64,000 nucleotides of DNA from Manduca sexta (GCF_014839805.1 NC_051126.1:6518609-6582608); one strand, 5' to 3'. Counted from the first letter of the stretch, positions 11,730-26,300 are shown. Numbers and translations: made by a program. The notes: a model not told the origin generated them from the letters alone.

Positions 11730-12095
11730 TGCCTTGGTCGCGTAGTTGTAATTGTACACGGTACGAGTACGACTACTGCGTTGAGGTCCTGGGTTCGACT
11801 CCCGGGTCGAGCCAAAATAATTGTGACTGCGTTTTTCCATCTGAAAACATTACTCAGTATTTGCAGTGTGATTCCCCCGTGCCTCGGAAAACACGGAAAG
11901 CCGTTGGCCCTGCGCCTGATCCCCCTCCGGTCATGGCGGATTGCCGTGCCACCGAACTATGAGAGTAAAGGAACAGAGGCTGCACCTGTGTATTGCGCAT
12001 ACACTTGTGCACTATAATATCTCCCGCGTACCTAGCTGATCTCCGTTGAGATTAGCCGCCATGGCCAAAATTAGGGCTAGGAGGATTCATTTTAC
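11730..12095 (+). repeat. tRNA-derived SINE, family B
   Basis: The tRNA-like head has the A-box-like TGGTCGCGTAGTTG and a perfect B box GGTTCGACTCC (11,792-11,802). The body runs through ACTCAGTATTTGCAGTGTG, CGTGCCTCGGAAAACACG and TGGCGGATTGCCGTGCCAC to the tail after AGATTAGCCGCCATGG. A decayed relative lies at 47.69-47.93 kb. The open frame inside it is a by-product, not a gene. Confidence 0.75.
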
Positions 12096-14100
12096 TCTGT
12101 ACCAAATACTACAAAATCTTTCTTGTGGACCATAAACTATGAAAACCTACCAGCCACGCAGTTTTATTCATTTATTAGTATTTCCAAATAATATTTTTGC
12201 GGTTGTCCTATGTAAATAAGAACGATTTGTTGGAGACCTCGAAACAGAGACGGACAACGGATTTTTCCGGCAAATACGGATATATGTATCCGCCACATGA
12301 CTAATCGTCGATACAACATCCGAGTCGTTGAAATTTGTACGATAAGCTAGTCTATTATCTGTCTATAGCAATTCTTTTTCTTTCTTTATACGAATCTTTT
12401 GATAGCTCGGACTGCGATAAAAAGCAAGTTATTAACTTCTACCGCCCAATTTGACTATCGGTATATAAATGAGATGAAATAGATCAAACCTTACAATTAA
12501 TGTAAGCCAATATTTATGAATCTGTCTATTGCTTTACGATATAAATTCAAAATGAAAAAAGCGAGGTAAGTGTCCCACATAGACAAGATTCGTAACCCTT
12601 GAATACTAACAAGATAAAATTTAAATACAAAAAATCACATCTCATCAGCTCACAGATAAACCAACGAAAAAATAATCCTTAATAACCACACACAAAACTG
12701 AGCGAAAAACTTACAATGTACAAGCACAAAGACAACGGTTAATGGAAATCTTCAATCTAATCTGGGCAAATAATTGGTCAGACGCACCTGGTTTGGGCAA
12801 CAAAGCGTCCCTACGACATTGTTCGTTGAGGTTTATTAGCAACGTACGTAACATACCATCGCAAATTAACACGCCCGACCCCTGTATTATCTAGAATGAC
12901 CAACACTCTCTGCTCGGACCGGGAACACTTTCCCTTAATAGGTAATTTTCTTCCAATACTTGGCACTTAAGAGATGAATTGACAGTAATTGATTTGTTTC
13001 TTCCCCGCCTCGAGACAGTGTCTTTGGGGCGTGGAACATGATTTTCTTGTTTCTTTGTGCTGTCATTTTGATTGTACTTTAGATTTATATTGTCAATTTT
13101 TCGTCCTTTTGCTTATTTGGAAGCCAATGAGCATTATAATTTTCCCACATAAATTGTAGTCAATAACATATTTCTCTTTCGACAACATAAAGCTTGCTTC
13201 ATTGCAGTAATAAAGCGTGTATTGTATTTCAAATAATAAATAAAGGCATCGATTATTCTTCCCTTTAACATGTAAGAACTTGAAGCCTTTGTTTTTCGTT
13301 CGCAGTTTGGGGGGCGGACCTTTATTAGGAAATTGGAAGTGTGCGACACAAAGGGTCTTAAATTAAATCAACTACTCCAATATTCCTTGCCAAAGTCCTT
13401 TGTAGGCCTAGGGAAGGTGGAACGCCCCGGTTACTTATACCGCGATATTACCGTCCCTTACCGCCTACATCTACTAAGTATGGTCGGCCAGCACACAAAT
13501 GGTGCATTAACCGAACAGTATGAATACGTAAGCGGTAAGAACACACGTACACTGTTTGTGCGGATACGTCTTTCTATTCTAAAACTTCAGCAGCGACCAA
13601 TCCATGTTGTAAATGAACAACTAAACTTATTTTCAAATGCGCTTGTTCATATCTGTGTGAATATACGTTGTTCATAAACTTTATCGAAATAACAAATTGA
13701 ACATTGTTACGAAAGTTTGTATCGATATTTATTGTTATATCATATTTTGTTTTGCTGAGTTGTTTAATACGTTTATTAGGTTCACATTGTTCACTGATTA
13801 TTTCGTATTATTGTGTGTTAATATAAACATGTTATTATTTCGCCTGACATGGTAACTCACACCCGTTAATCTAACATTATATAAACCGATTTAATGGCAT
13901 TGTTAATTTGTTTTATTTACGCAACATAAGTGTGGCAACCACTTTCACATAATGTCATTTTAATTAGGTGATTGCGAATTGCAATTTTATCATATTCTGA
14001 CACCATTATGTATCCTGCTTGTATTTGTACACGGTGGTTATTTTGATTAATTATCGCTTAATAACAATGATCCCAATTAAATATATCGTTTTGTTCGCAG
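12096..14100. other. Sequence upstream of the SLC26 start; 5' UTR exon and promoter not located
   Basis: The first coding exon begins right after a good acceptor (TTTTGTTCGCAG), so at least one non-coding exon must lie upstream. Somewhat GC-richer patches at about 12,780-12,910 and 13,380-13,560 are possible locations, but no TATA box or donor could be tied to the gene. An open frame at 13,333-13,677 has no recognisable protein character. Confidence 0.45.
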
Positions 14101-14114
14101 AAAAACCTGTCATT

Positions 14115-14315
14115 ATGTCATCGCCGTCCAAGCATCGATCAAAGAGGCAAACAAAGTGCAAAAGGTTTATGCACAAAAGATTGCCAATCTCTAAATGGCT
14201 GCCAGAATATAATTCTGACAAGTTACTGGCGGATTTGATAGCTGGCATAACTGTGGGCTTGACAGTCATACCACAGGCATTGGCGTACGCCACGCTCGCC
14301 GGCCTGGAGCCACAG
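14115..14315 (+). CDS. SLC26 coding exon 1 (residues 1-67)
   Basis: The acceptor TTTTGTTCGCAG ends at 14,100; 14 nt of 5' UTR precede the ATG. The ATG was chosen because it is the first in the exon and gives a basic cytosolic N-terminus ([18 protein letters not shown]). The segment [20 protein letters not shown] then enters the membrane domain. It ends CACAG|GTAACA, phase 0. Confidence 0.9.
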
Positions 14316-17300
14316 GTAACATTAAATAAACAAACATACTTTATGAGATAAATATGTCAATAAACTTGTTCAAGTAGTTTATGATAATTGTCAGTATTAT
14401 TAGGCGTATAGACTCTTAATACTTTTTCTTGATAAACTATGCTCCGTTTTGATTGATGTTTTGGTCACACAAACCCAATGTGATTCGTAAACCATTAATA
14501 AATATACAATCTCAGCCGGAACGTTATATTTTATTGAGTGATGTTATGCGATGACCGATTTATCAATGAATCGATCAAAGGCGCACATTATTCAGACATG
14601 ACAAATATTGAGCGTCAATTTGATATTTCCCAGTCGGAAAAGACATTCAAGAATTCAGCCGTTCAATCAAACTGGTCAATAGGCTTATTTTACTGTAACA
14701 ATGTTACAAATTATGTCATTGATAAAAACATGAGCAGCTTCTAATGATTACTTTCTGAAACAGATACCTCTAGCATTCAGAACTAATTTAATAACCTCAA
14801 AAAAAAAAAAAAACAATGATGACTGAGTTTTACGAGTCTATACCAAAAATCTATATCACACGAATGTGATGAATGCGTTGATACACCACTCCGTTCCACC
14901 ATAAAATTTTTACACGTAGTGTTTTTACAGTTCGGGTTATATTCCTCGTTTATGGGATGCTTCGTATACATAATATTTGGCTCGTGTAAGGACATAACTC
15001 TGGGCCCCACGGCTTTATTGGCCCTTATGACGTATCAGCAGATACAGGGAAGGAACACTGACTATGCGGTGCTTCTGTGTTTCCTGTCAGGCGTTGTCCA
15101 GTTAGTTATGGGCCTGTTGCATTTAGGTAAGAATTGTTTAATTTATTTATTTTCCATCTTCATCAAATATAACACAGTCTTTCCCCAAAGACTAAAGATT
15201 TCCTTCTCTGGTCACTTTAAAAAATATAAATAAATAATATCAGCCCAGTATTCTATACTGTCCCACTGTTGGGCACGCGCCTCCTCCACTACTGAGAAGG
15301 ATTAGGCCTTAGTCCACCACGCTGGCCTAGTTCTTTGAAATTCCTATAAAGAACTTCTCAAATGTGCAGCTTTCCTCACGATGTTTTCCTTCACCGTTAA
15401 AGCGAACGATAATTCACAAAGAATACACACATGATTTTATAAAAGTCAGAGGTGTGTGCTCTTGGGTCTTGAACTTGCGGACATTCGTCTTGGCAGTCCA
15501 TTCCACACCCAACTAGGTTATCGCCACTTTTACTTCACTTAGGTCACTTTAAAAATATTATATTTTTTATATTGTGCATCTAAACGTATGTTTTAATAAT
15601 ACAAACGTGTTTACATAACAATATTACGAACTCACATTGTAACTGATTGTGTAATGCCTTCTAAAATGCACATCTTGAACCTTTGTATGAAGACTTTATT
15701 GTTATCATCGACTGTTTATTGTTCTCAAGGTCAATAAAAAACTGTGTCAATAACATTTCTAGGACAAATATTAATATTCAACTGCAAGAAATTCTCAATT
15801 GTTTTGCAATTTTCTATGGCTTAATTAATAGTAGTTGAAGGCTTTTTATATCAAATTATTATTTTATAACACGAAGTGTGTTATATCATTAATCAAGATC
15901 AATCGTCATGCCAATGATATTTTCATTGAACACGGTAACCGTGATATAACTGTAAATAAGTGGTCGTCTTGATTATACTAACAACACATCTATAATAATC
16001 CATCAAATTCACGGACACGTTAACTATAATAATAGAAGTTCAAATCAAACACTAGAAGTATACGAAAATATACTTTAAAAGATATTTAAAACGGTAGTTA
16101 ATACTTTGGCAATTAAATTGGCCACATAAGTAGACGTAATTCTAAATTCTAATGTAGAACCAAACTAAATCCAGTGCACACTATAATATTTGCAAAAGCA
16201 CTAAGCTTGATTGAACGCAATATCGACAGCGCTCGGGAGCCAATTTAAGTGGCATATTGAATACCGTGTTAATATTAAAAGGGTTCGTGTCCATTCCTGA
16301 TTTAGAACTTTGAACTTCGTCGATAAAGTTATAAAATAAAGAATTAATTGCAGCTGATTGATTAGGTACTTTTTCCGTTCTGATTAGTATCGGGGCTGGT
16401 GCAATATATATGTATATAGCTTAACACTTCTTAATACTTAGAAACCACGGACTTGTTTGGAATTTCTATCTTAAATATGGTACCGTTTCCATACAATCGG
16501 TATTAAATTTGTTTCTCGAAACTGTATAGACATCTTTATCAATATAATTGGGTGATCCAGCTTTTAATTTTAATTTATAATTATGTTGTTCATCTTTTGT
16601 TCAAGTTTTGTCTATGAATATTGCATAGCCAGCGAAGCAGTCCAAAGTTTGAGAAAATCCATAATTTAAATTTACTTTTATTATTCGGCATTAAATTATT
16701 ATTCGGAGGTGGTATATATTTTTCACATCGCTCAAATTGTGCAAGCGTGATTCAGGATCGATCTCGCCATCTATCGTGATTGCTGTATGATTATCACTCC
16801 AGTTGTGTCACTGTATCGATCCTCTTGCAGTTCCAGCGATGTTGACAAGATGGCGGTATATGCACTAGCTGTCCCGCCACATCACTCCCCCCCGGAGACC
16901 GGAGGTCGAGTCTTCAGTCGAGTCTTCTTCGATGCTAAGCGTATAGCATGTCGGTGCCAGAGAGTAGATTGCACCAGTGCATCGGGATGTAGATGTCCCC
17001 AGTGAGTCGGGGTGAGATGCCCCAGTGAGTCGGGGTGAGATGCCCCAGTGAGTCGAGGTGAGATGCCCCAGTGAGTCGGGGTGAGATGCCCCAGTGAGTC
17101 GGTGTGAGATGCCCCCAGTGTGTCGGGGTGAGATACCCCAGTGAGTCGGGGTGAGATGCCCCCAGTGAGTCGGGGTGAGATGCCCCCAGTGAGTCGGGGT
17201 GAGATGCCCCAGTGAGTCGGGGTGAGATGCCCCAGTGAGTCGGGGTGAGATGCCCCAGTGAGTCGGGGTGAGATGCCCCCAGTGAGTCGGGGGTGTGGTC

Positions 17301-20300
17301 CCAGTGAATCGGAACCGTGCGCAATTGGCCCTAGTGGTTCAGAGGGCTGTGCGCGGGTGGTCAGCTCCTTTGAAGCGAAACTGACGGTGTTCGATTCCAG
17401 AGAGTCGGAATCGATGCTGCGTCCTCTGCGATGAGTCCGGTGCGTCACGTGGCTATACTGCGACAACCGGCGAATGCTGCCCGTAGATGGTCCGGCTGTA
17501 GCGCAGTTGTGCCGTGACGTTGGAGCCGAAGTCCGTGCAGGAGTACCGAAGGTACCAGGCTTGCATTGGCAGCATGCGTGTGGTAAACCTTAATGGCGAG
17601 TGCTGACTGGCTATGCGAAGTGTTGACTGGCTGGATGGAAAGGAAGTGACGGGTGATGCAGATGCGGCTGGTCTCGTTGATGACGGTGCGATGATGTTCA
17701 GCGTCAGGGGTCACCACTGTAGCGGCGTAAAGGTAGACGCCACTGTAGAGGAACAGATGGTTGCATTCCTCTATAGAGGGGGAAGATTTCCAGTCAGGCA
17801 GATGTTGCGCCCGAGCGGCCGCGGCCCCTCCGACAGTTCCTATTCGGAGGTGGTATATATTCTTCACATCGCTCAAATTGTGCAAGCGTGATTCAGGATC
17901 GATGTCGCCATCTATCGTGATTGCTGTGTGATTATCACTCCAGTTGTGTCACTGCATCGATCCTCTTGCAGTTCCAGCGATGTTGACAAGATGGCGGTAT
18001 ATGCACTAGCTGTCCCGCCACACTATCACCGTTTAAAAACCAAAAAGCAAATAATGACTTTCTCCAATTTATATTTATGTTTAAATATTGGTAAATTGTA
18101 CCCCCTTTAGTGTGGTATTGTTTCAAGGGTTCCTATTTCGTTGGGAATTATCCTAACAATTGAAACTTTCACATATTTTGTTCATACGTTATCCACCAAG
18201 TGCTTCCCAAATTATCTGCTATTCGATATACACGAAGGCGCTTACAAAAATAACAATTTCTATATAATTACTTTGCTAAAAATTACAAATGAAAATATAT
18301 TACAGCCAAAATCGAATAAATTCAAACACCGAAAAAAAAACTAGATTTCATAAACCAAAGCGATAATACCATTGGCTATTATATTATTAACGAATAAACA
18401 GGTTTTACAAAACATGTGTAATTTAAATCAAATTTTCATTACGTACATATTAACGCCGACGGAGCACGATGATTTCCCTTTTGTTATCAGTTTATTGAAA
18501 ATCGCAACATCCGATACATACACTAACTATATCATTTGGAGCGCGTAATGAGGACGGCAGAGCGTGGGCTTAGACCCCAACCCTTTCATTTAAACCGAAT
18601 GAAATAGAACATAGAAATAAAATTTCCATTCAAGACCTAATACTAAAGAGAATTGACGCTGCATTCATTACGGCTTTCCAAAAAAGGACTGAAAGATATT
18701 CCATGAACGGTCTAATAAGTTCAATTGCAGAATAAGCCATGCCTTTTTTATTGAAGGAGTATTAATTCAGGACGTTCTGACAGTGAAAATTGTTGAGTAA
18801 AAAATTATTATGGTTTCACAGACATTCGACTTTATATTATTAATATGATAATACAACATAAGGTTATTTATGTATAGGCCTGGTTAATATTCCTTTACAT
18901 AAGATTTTGTAGAATTTTACAATTGCACTATTGTCTTAATTTTATTATTATTCATATTTTATGTTTGTACTATAACCTGTAATCTATAATAAAGTGTAAT
19001 AAATAAAAACTAAATAAAAATTTACAAAAAAGTAGTCACAAAATAATATAAAAAAGAATCGATAAATTTCGTACCTGAATCTAGTATGGCCTATACAACA
19101 AATCTACGATGTTTTCCATTTATAAATTCTAATATCTCGACCCTACTGCTTGCCGTCGGTTATACGTTTTTCATTATGCCCCGCTCCCGAGTTAATCACA
19201 TTCTATTGTTTGCGTTTCTAACTAGTCGAACTGTATTTGATTATAACAGCGATAAAACTTGTAAATATACTATGCGAATATGTGTGTGTAGTGTGGTTAA
19301 TGATTTTAAAAATAAGCCCAATTTTTTTTTTCTGTATATTTCTTTCGTGAGGTTTTTGACCATTCAACCTTATATAATAATAATAATATCAGCCCTGTAT
19401 TATATACTTGCCCACTGCTGAGCACGGGCCTCCTCTACTACTGAGAGGGATTAGGCCTTAGTCCACCACGCTGGCCTAGTGCGGATTGGTAGACTTCACA
19501 CACCTTCGAAATTCCTATAGAGAACTTCTCGGATGTGCAGGTTTCCTCACGATGTTTTCCTTCACCGTTAAAGCGAACGATAAATTCACAAAGAATACAC
19601 ACATGATTTTTTAGAAAAGTCAGAGGTGTGTGCCCTTGGGATTTGAACCTGCGGACATTCGTCTTGGCAGACCGTTCCACACCCAACTAGGCTATCGCCG
19701 CTTCACCTTATATATCAGCCCTGTATTATGTACTGTCCCACTGCTGGGCACGGGTCTCCTCTATTACTGAGACGGATTAGGCCTTAGTCCACCACTGGCC
19801 TAGAGCGGATTGGCAGATTTAACATACCCTCAAAATTTGACTTTAGTTCCCCATTATTTATTTAATAACAAAAATAAATACTATAAAAAATCTTGGTAAT
19901 AATGGTCATCTTGGGGATCATTACAACTAAAAACCATATGTAATACCACATCAACAAATATAATCACGAATTATTATTTTATTAAACATCGTATTAGGCT
20001 TGCCGTTGGTTAAAAATAGCATCTATAGTTTAGGCAATAACCAGTATTCAGAGATTTTGAAGGAATGTGAACTCTGCCAACCAGCACTAGGCCAGCGTGA
20101 TGGACTAAGGTCAAAACCCACCCGCTTCCCAGCAGTGGGATAGTATACAATACAGGTCTAAAGTCAGAACAAACGCGGTTCCTTCCGCCAATATTTATAC
20201 ACTCGCAGAACGAAAACCGTATACAATAATTTATTTATAATAAGTAACGGTCAAATTATTATTACTCTGTGGCTCCAATGGAAACTCACTCGACCGTCTA

Positions 20301-23300
20301 TTTGTTTGATCATGTTTACTTCCCATAAAATTTTAATTCCCTTGTTATTTAATAGTCCGTGATATAAATATTTTATCAAGATAAATGCTCTTTTCAACAG
20401 GTCTTTAATTTCCTTATTTTTTCTAAATTTGGATATACTAAGAAGTTGGTGAACAAAAGTATTTTTGTGTTTAAATACAAATTCATAGAAATGTTTGTGT
20501 ATAAGTTATTATTTTTTGTTCTATTTTTATTTATACCGTCTGTGAATCAATAAATCCCGATGCGAAACTGTTTTTGAGTATTATTTTATAGCACGCTATT
20601 AAGTTGGTGAGATCTTTACTAACGTAAGACTTTATTTCATTTAAATTAAACTATTTTACGAATTTTATCGCGGTTTTAATACATTACTTCTCTCCCGACG
20701 TTTCGAAGACTTTGCAGCCTTCATGGTCACGGGGGGGACTGAATAATTAATAATAACAACATAATAATAACAACATTTCACTGAATAATTTCTATAATTT
20801 ATTAAAATGAAACTATTTTACGGATTTTAACGCGATTTTTTATATTATTATTTTCTCCCGACGTTTCGAAGACTTTTCAGCCTTCGTGATTCGGCGGACT
20901 CATAATTCTACTGACTGGCTTCTATAATTTAGTTCAAACACAAATCAATGATAATTCCGAGAATTTATTCTGTATACAAGCGTTCTAACCAACTATACAT
21001 TTAGATGTGACAGTAATAGCAATGGTTCCATTACAATGAAATCCCGCAATCACCGGTAATCCTTACAAATGAATCGGATATCAATTGGCATGATGTAGAT
21101 TTGATCTGGGGATAGATGTGGTGCGGAACTGATAGTTTATAGTTAGATTAAATCGACTGGTGAATACTTTTTGGAGAGTAATTATCGAAGCAGAATAAAA
21201 AAATGATAAAATTAGGCTTTTGATCCTTATATGGGCAATCTTTTAAGAAACAACATCAATTAAGGCAGGTAATTTTGCTACCCCATGTTAAAAATCCACC
21301 GTGTATTCTAATATAAAAGACCTGAAGAGTTTGTTTGTTGTTTGAACGCGCTAATCACAGAAGCTCTAAACCAATTTTGAAAAAAATAGGAATCTACAGT
21401 ACTTGGCAATGCTATAAGCTTACTTTCTATCCCGGAAAAATATGTATCCCGTAACAATAAATTTACGCAACCGGAGCCGCAGGCAAAAGCTTGTATAAAA
21501 TAATGTTTAATAGTTTAACATTAACATTACGGCACTCAATATTTTTTTGTCCCGCAGGTGTACTTATAGATTTTATATCGGTGCCGGTCACCGTAGGGTT
21601 CACTTCAGCTACGTCTGTGATAATAGCGGTATCGCAACTCAAGGGTCTGTTGGGCTTGCAATTCAGATCCGGTGGATTTTTGGATACTATTAAAAAAGTA
21701 AGTCACTTAAACTTTATTAAATTAAATGTAAATCAGCGCTGCAGTATTGGTTATGCTGTACTGCAGAACGAAGCTGAATCAGGGTTGCCATTGCTGGCAC
21801 AATATCATATATATTTTATTTACAACATAAATATATAATCTTGTTTTTTTATTATTCCAACAATAAAAACCTTTCTTTCTTACTTAGGGGCCATTATTTC
21901 AATCGTCACAAGTACGATCATACTCGCTTCTGATTATCTGGTTTATTATGTCATAAATGATTTGGTGTTTTATAATTGTAATATACATGTTTGTGAAGGT
22001 TATCATATTTATTGTCTTCCAGGTGATAATAAATATACCAAACGCAAGAATACCTGATAGTTTATTGGGACTGACATGCATTGCAGTCCTGCTTTTAATG
22101 CGAGTAAGTATATAATTATATGATTCTTTTTATTTATTTGTTTAAACTCTTTATTGTACATCAAAACTGTAAAGAAAAATAAATATCTTTTTATTTTTGT
22201 ATGTTACCATACCAATATTGTAAGGATTCTATATGCAAATGTTTTACCATTTTTTAGTCCCATCACAATATTATATTGCAAATATCCCTACTACTAGCTA
22301 CTATACTATATATAGCTATACTAGCCTTGCTCGTAGCGTGAAGCCTTTACTACTTAAGGTCTACTTCCCGAATAAAGATCTATAAATTTTTACACAAAAA
22401 GCCCGTACGATATGTTCATGTCAGGAGCGATAAACATATTTAAAATTTATATTTGAATTAAAACTTAACTACAAGTTTTATTTTAAATCAGGAGACATCA
22501 TATTATTCGTTAGAATTTGTCATTAAGAATGAACCATTTATTTAAAATTGAATTCACCGTCCGCAGTAGTCCAAATAAAAAGAAAGTAATTGCTCTAAAT
22601 GTGAGCTAGTTGAGACGCAATTGGCGAGTCTTGGACGCTGTACCGGTAATCGTTGGAACAGACTAGATCTTAAGTGGAGACGACTATTTCCTCAATGTAA
22701 CTTAGAATGGAATTTAAAAAATCTATAGTAAAAAAACGATGTTTTTCAGTAATTTCAACAAGCTTCAGTGGTGAAGGTATAACTCTTAACTTAAGTCATA
22801 ACTCTTTTTCCGACTTTTCTTTAGTATAATAATATCAGCCCTGTATTATACTTGCCCACTGCTGAGGACGGGTCTCCTCTACTACTGAGAGGGATTAGGC
22901 CTTAGTCCATCACGCTGGCCTAGTGCGGATTAGTAGACTTCACACACCGAAATTCCTATAGAGAACTTCTCGGATGTGCAAGTTTCCTCACGATGTTTTC
23001 CTTCACCGTTAAAGCGAACGATAAATTCAAAGAAAAAATTCAGAAGAATACACACATGATTTTTTAGAAAAGTCAGAGGTGTGTGCCCTTGGGATTTGAA
23101 CCTGCGGACATTCGTCTTGGCAGACCGTTCCACACCCAACTAGGCTATCGCCGCTTAGTTTAGTAATTTATGTAAAATCGAATTATAATTAGAACGATTT
23201 GCACACCGCATTAATGCATATTAGTACCTATATTATATGGTGTAGGGTTCCTTTTCGGAAAATTTCACCCTCACCACTGACAAGCATATCATAGATCAGA

Positions 23301-26300
23301 ATTTGATTGTTGGATAAAATAATTAATCATATTTTGCGTTATAATCAATAGTCACGCATCGCCTTGAACTCAAAAAACCTCAATGGGCATTGTCTTAAGA
23401 AATAATAGCTCACGCCTCTAATTGGCGTTATTTAAGTACGCCATTACTAGTATCTTATGTAATTTCGCTAACAACCGTAAAGTTGAAATTAAACAAAATC
23501 TCTTATAGCTTCATGTTTATTGTCAGTTATTTCAGAACCTGTTCAGGGTTTCAATTTAAAATCCTCTCGCTAGCACCGAAATATAAACACGTCTAAAGTA
23601 TTTTTTTCATTTCAGAAAATGAAAGATATAAATTTGCCAGCGAGCCAAAAGGGTCTTAAGAAGGCATTGTGGTTGTTGTCAACGTCAAGAAATGCTATAA
23701 TAGTTATTCTGTGTTCGTTGGCCGCGTTTATATTTGAGAGCCACTCCGAATCACCGTTCAAGCTCACAGGAACAGTAAAGTACGTTTCTTTAATATTTTT
23801 TTGTATCCATTACATCTGATGTGACTGTTTGTAGTGCGGTTGATGTTGCTTTTGTGGTTTGGTTTCGCCCAAACAAAATGTTTTAATACATTTCGTGAAT
23901 TTGTTTTAAATGCGGTTCATTCGAAACCGCACGCGTACGTAGTTTTATGTTCATTACGTATGCCCGCGAATATCTTGGCTTATTGGCGAATTAACTGTAG
24001 ATTTTACGTGCAATTAGAGTTCATTGCACTCATCAAATTGTTCGTTTGTTACGTTAATTATATATTTATCGGTTTAACCTCACTTTCAAATAATTTCTAT
24101 TTATACGGTTTTTATTTCTTTCAGAGAAGGTCTTCCGCCGCTAAGGTTGCCGCCTTTCAACACGGAGTATGGAGGCAGGGCAGTGTCATTCACCGAAATG
24201 TGTTCGGATCTCGGATCTTCGATAGTTTTAGTGCCTATTGTTGCTGTGTTGGGCAATGTAGCTATTGCTAAAGCTTTTGGTGAGTATTTAATGCCTTTAC
24301 AATCTGCTTTGCTAAGCGCAAAAGCGGTATGACAAGGAAGCCTTATTTCGAGATAATCGAAGTTTTGTAAATATAGTTTTGTATGTAAAAGTGTCATAGA
24401 GAAACTCTTTTAAGATTTTTTTTTGACAAGTTCTAAACAATACACCGTTATTTAGGTTAGTTAATTGGATAGGTATTTCCTTAAGCTATTTGACGACATA
24501 AAAATCAAGATTTTGTTTTTTTGAGATACCGCTTCTGAGCTTAGCACGGCAGTATTTTTGTATATTCTATTTATTATCTCTGTATCAATATCTCGTTGGC
24601 GTTACCAAGATATTTGTTTTACTTACCGACGATATATATAAATACTTGTACAATACATTTAACAGGTTATAATTGGCATAAACTCGAACTAGTAGATAAT
24701 GATTAATCAACAATTGTGAAAATACGTTTATAGTAACGTAAACTGACGGCCACCGTGATGTTATTTATTTATTTCAATTAGACTACACTGAAATATTAAA
24801 CAAATCAATAATATACTTAATAACTGCATGAGGTATACGGTATCATGAATTAATTTTACAATAGAGCAAACATTCGTATTGGATCACTAGCTGACCCTAC
24901 AGACGTTGTCCCGTCTTAACTATGAATTTGCAGACAGTTATATAAAATTAATATTGTAGTTAAGTTTCCTTAAATTTTCTAATGTTCTGGTCTACTTTCT
25001 ATATATTTTTTTTCACAAGAACCTTCTCCTGACAATAATTAACACAACATAAAAAGAAATAGCAAAATATTTCCATCCGTTCACGCGTGATGCGATGACC
25101 AAGGGAAATGGAGACTAATTTTTATAAAACGTCAAAACGTAGTGATGTTAAGAAGGGCAATAAGAGCGTTGAGAGTTTGTGGAATCGGGATGTTGACTAG
25201 AATTGGCCTTGAATTTATCCTGTTTGATAATATATTGCGAACTAAAATAATTATTTTTGTGTTTCGTTTCTTATCAATTAGTCCATGAATACAATTTTTC
25301 CGCTACTTTGCATATTCGTAACCTATTTACCATTATAAAATCGGGTACTTCCCAAAAATACATACCTCGGCTTATTCTTTAGAAACGGACTAGGCGATTG
25401 ATTACCTCGACTCGTATAGTACTTTACAAGATGACAATAAGTCTCTTTTGTATGAACAGTTTTCCCAATATTATTCTTGCCTTCCAAAATTACATACAAT
25501 GTAAAAATGCCAGCCCCGTATTATATACTGTCCCACTTCTGGGCACGGGCCTTCTCTTCCACTGAAAGAGATTCGGCCTTAGTCGACCACGGTGGCCTAA
25601 TATAGATTGGCAGACGTCATATCTAAATTCTAATGTAGAATATTTAGGTATGTAGGTTTCCTCACAATAAATCTAAAATCATACACACGTAATTTCGAAA
25701 AGTCAGTGGTATGTTAAGTTTTGCACCTGTAGACTTTCGTCCTGTTTCGTTCCCAACTAGGCTATCGTCGCTTGATCATAAAATATCTTGAAGATTTATT
25801 ATTTCTTATCTTGGACTAATAAGGTGCATTCATAAATAACGTCACACGAATTTCATGATTAGTCACATTTGCAGGATACCCCTACCCCCTTGGTGTGACA
25901 TTACATGATTTGCAGTTTTACACATAATATGTTATAACCATAGATTGAATATAATATATTTAGTTTTTTTTAATATTTTTTTTTGTGTTTAACCCATTTA
26001 CCAGCGGAATGTTTGCCGGCCAACATGACAGCTACATTACGTGTGTCACGGGAATATAAACTTATTGTATACTACATAATAAGGTTATTTTTCCGTGACA
26101 CGCGTAATGTCATGTAACTGTCATGTTTCCCGGCGAACATTCCGATGCTAAATGGGTTAATACTGAAAATTTTGCCAAATGATTACACGAAACTTATGGC
26201 CCCTGCCCCTTTGGCTTGTTGAGCCCCTCCCGCTTCCTCCTAATATATGACATAATTTATGTATGGTCCCTATCAAGGTATACAACACATGCTATAACAT

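Noticed and set aside
11725..11815. Possible functional tRNA gene
   Set aside because: A- and B-box motifs are present, but the sequence cannot fold into a full cloverleaf with a 7-bp acceptor stem and it continues into a SINE body.
13333..13677. 114-codon plus-strand frame upstream of the SLC26 gene
   Set aside because: No ATG at the start of the long frame, no family features and no matching splice sites; it may overlap an untranslated exon but is not supported as protein.
16882..17466. Long minus-strand open frames rich in [13 protein letters not shown] repeats
   Set aside because: They are the translation of the 23-24-bp minisatellite in frames without stops; two frames are open at once, and no start, splice or family evidence supports a protein.
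17815..17840. Retroviral-type primer-binding site near TTGCGCCCGAGC
   Set aside because: It lies at the wrong end for a plus-strand element and, for the minus-strand reading, does not match a tRNA 3' end next to the terminal repeat.
19438..19686. Minus-strand frame repeated at 22.9 kb and 31.4 kb ([20 protein letters not shown] type)
   Set aside because: It is the SINE read through its tRNA-like head; the same peptide recurs wherever a family A copy lies.
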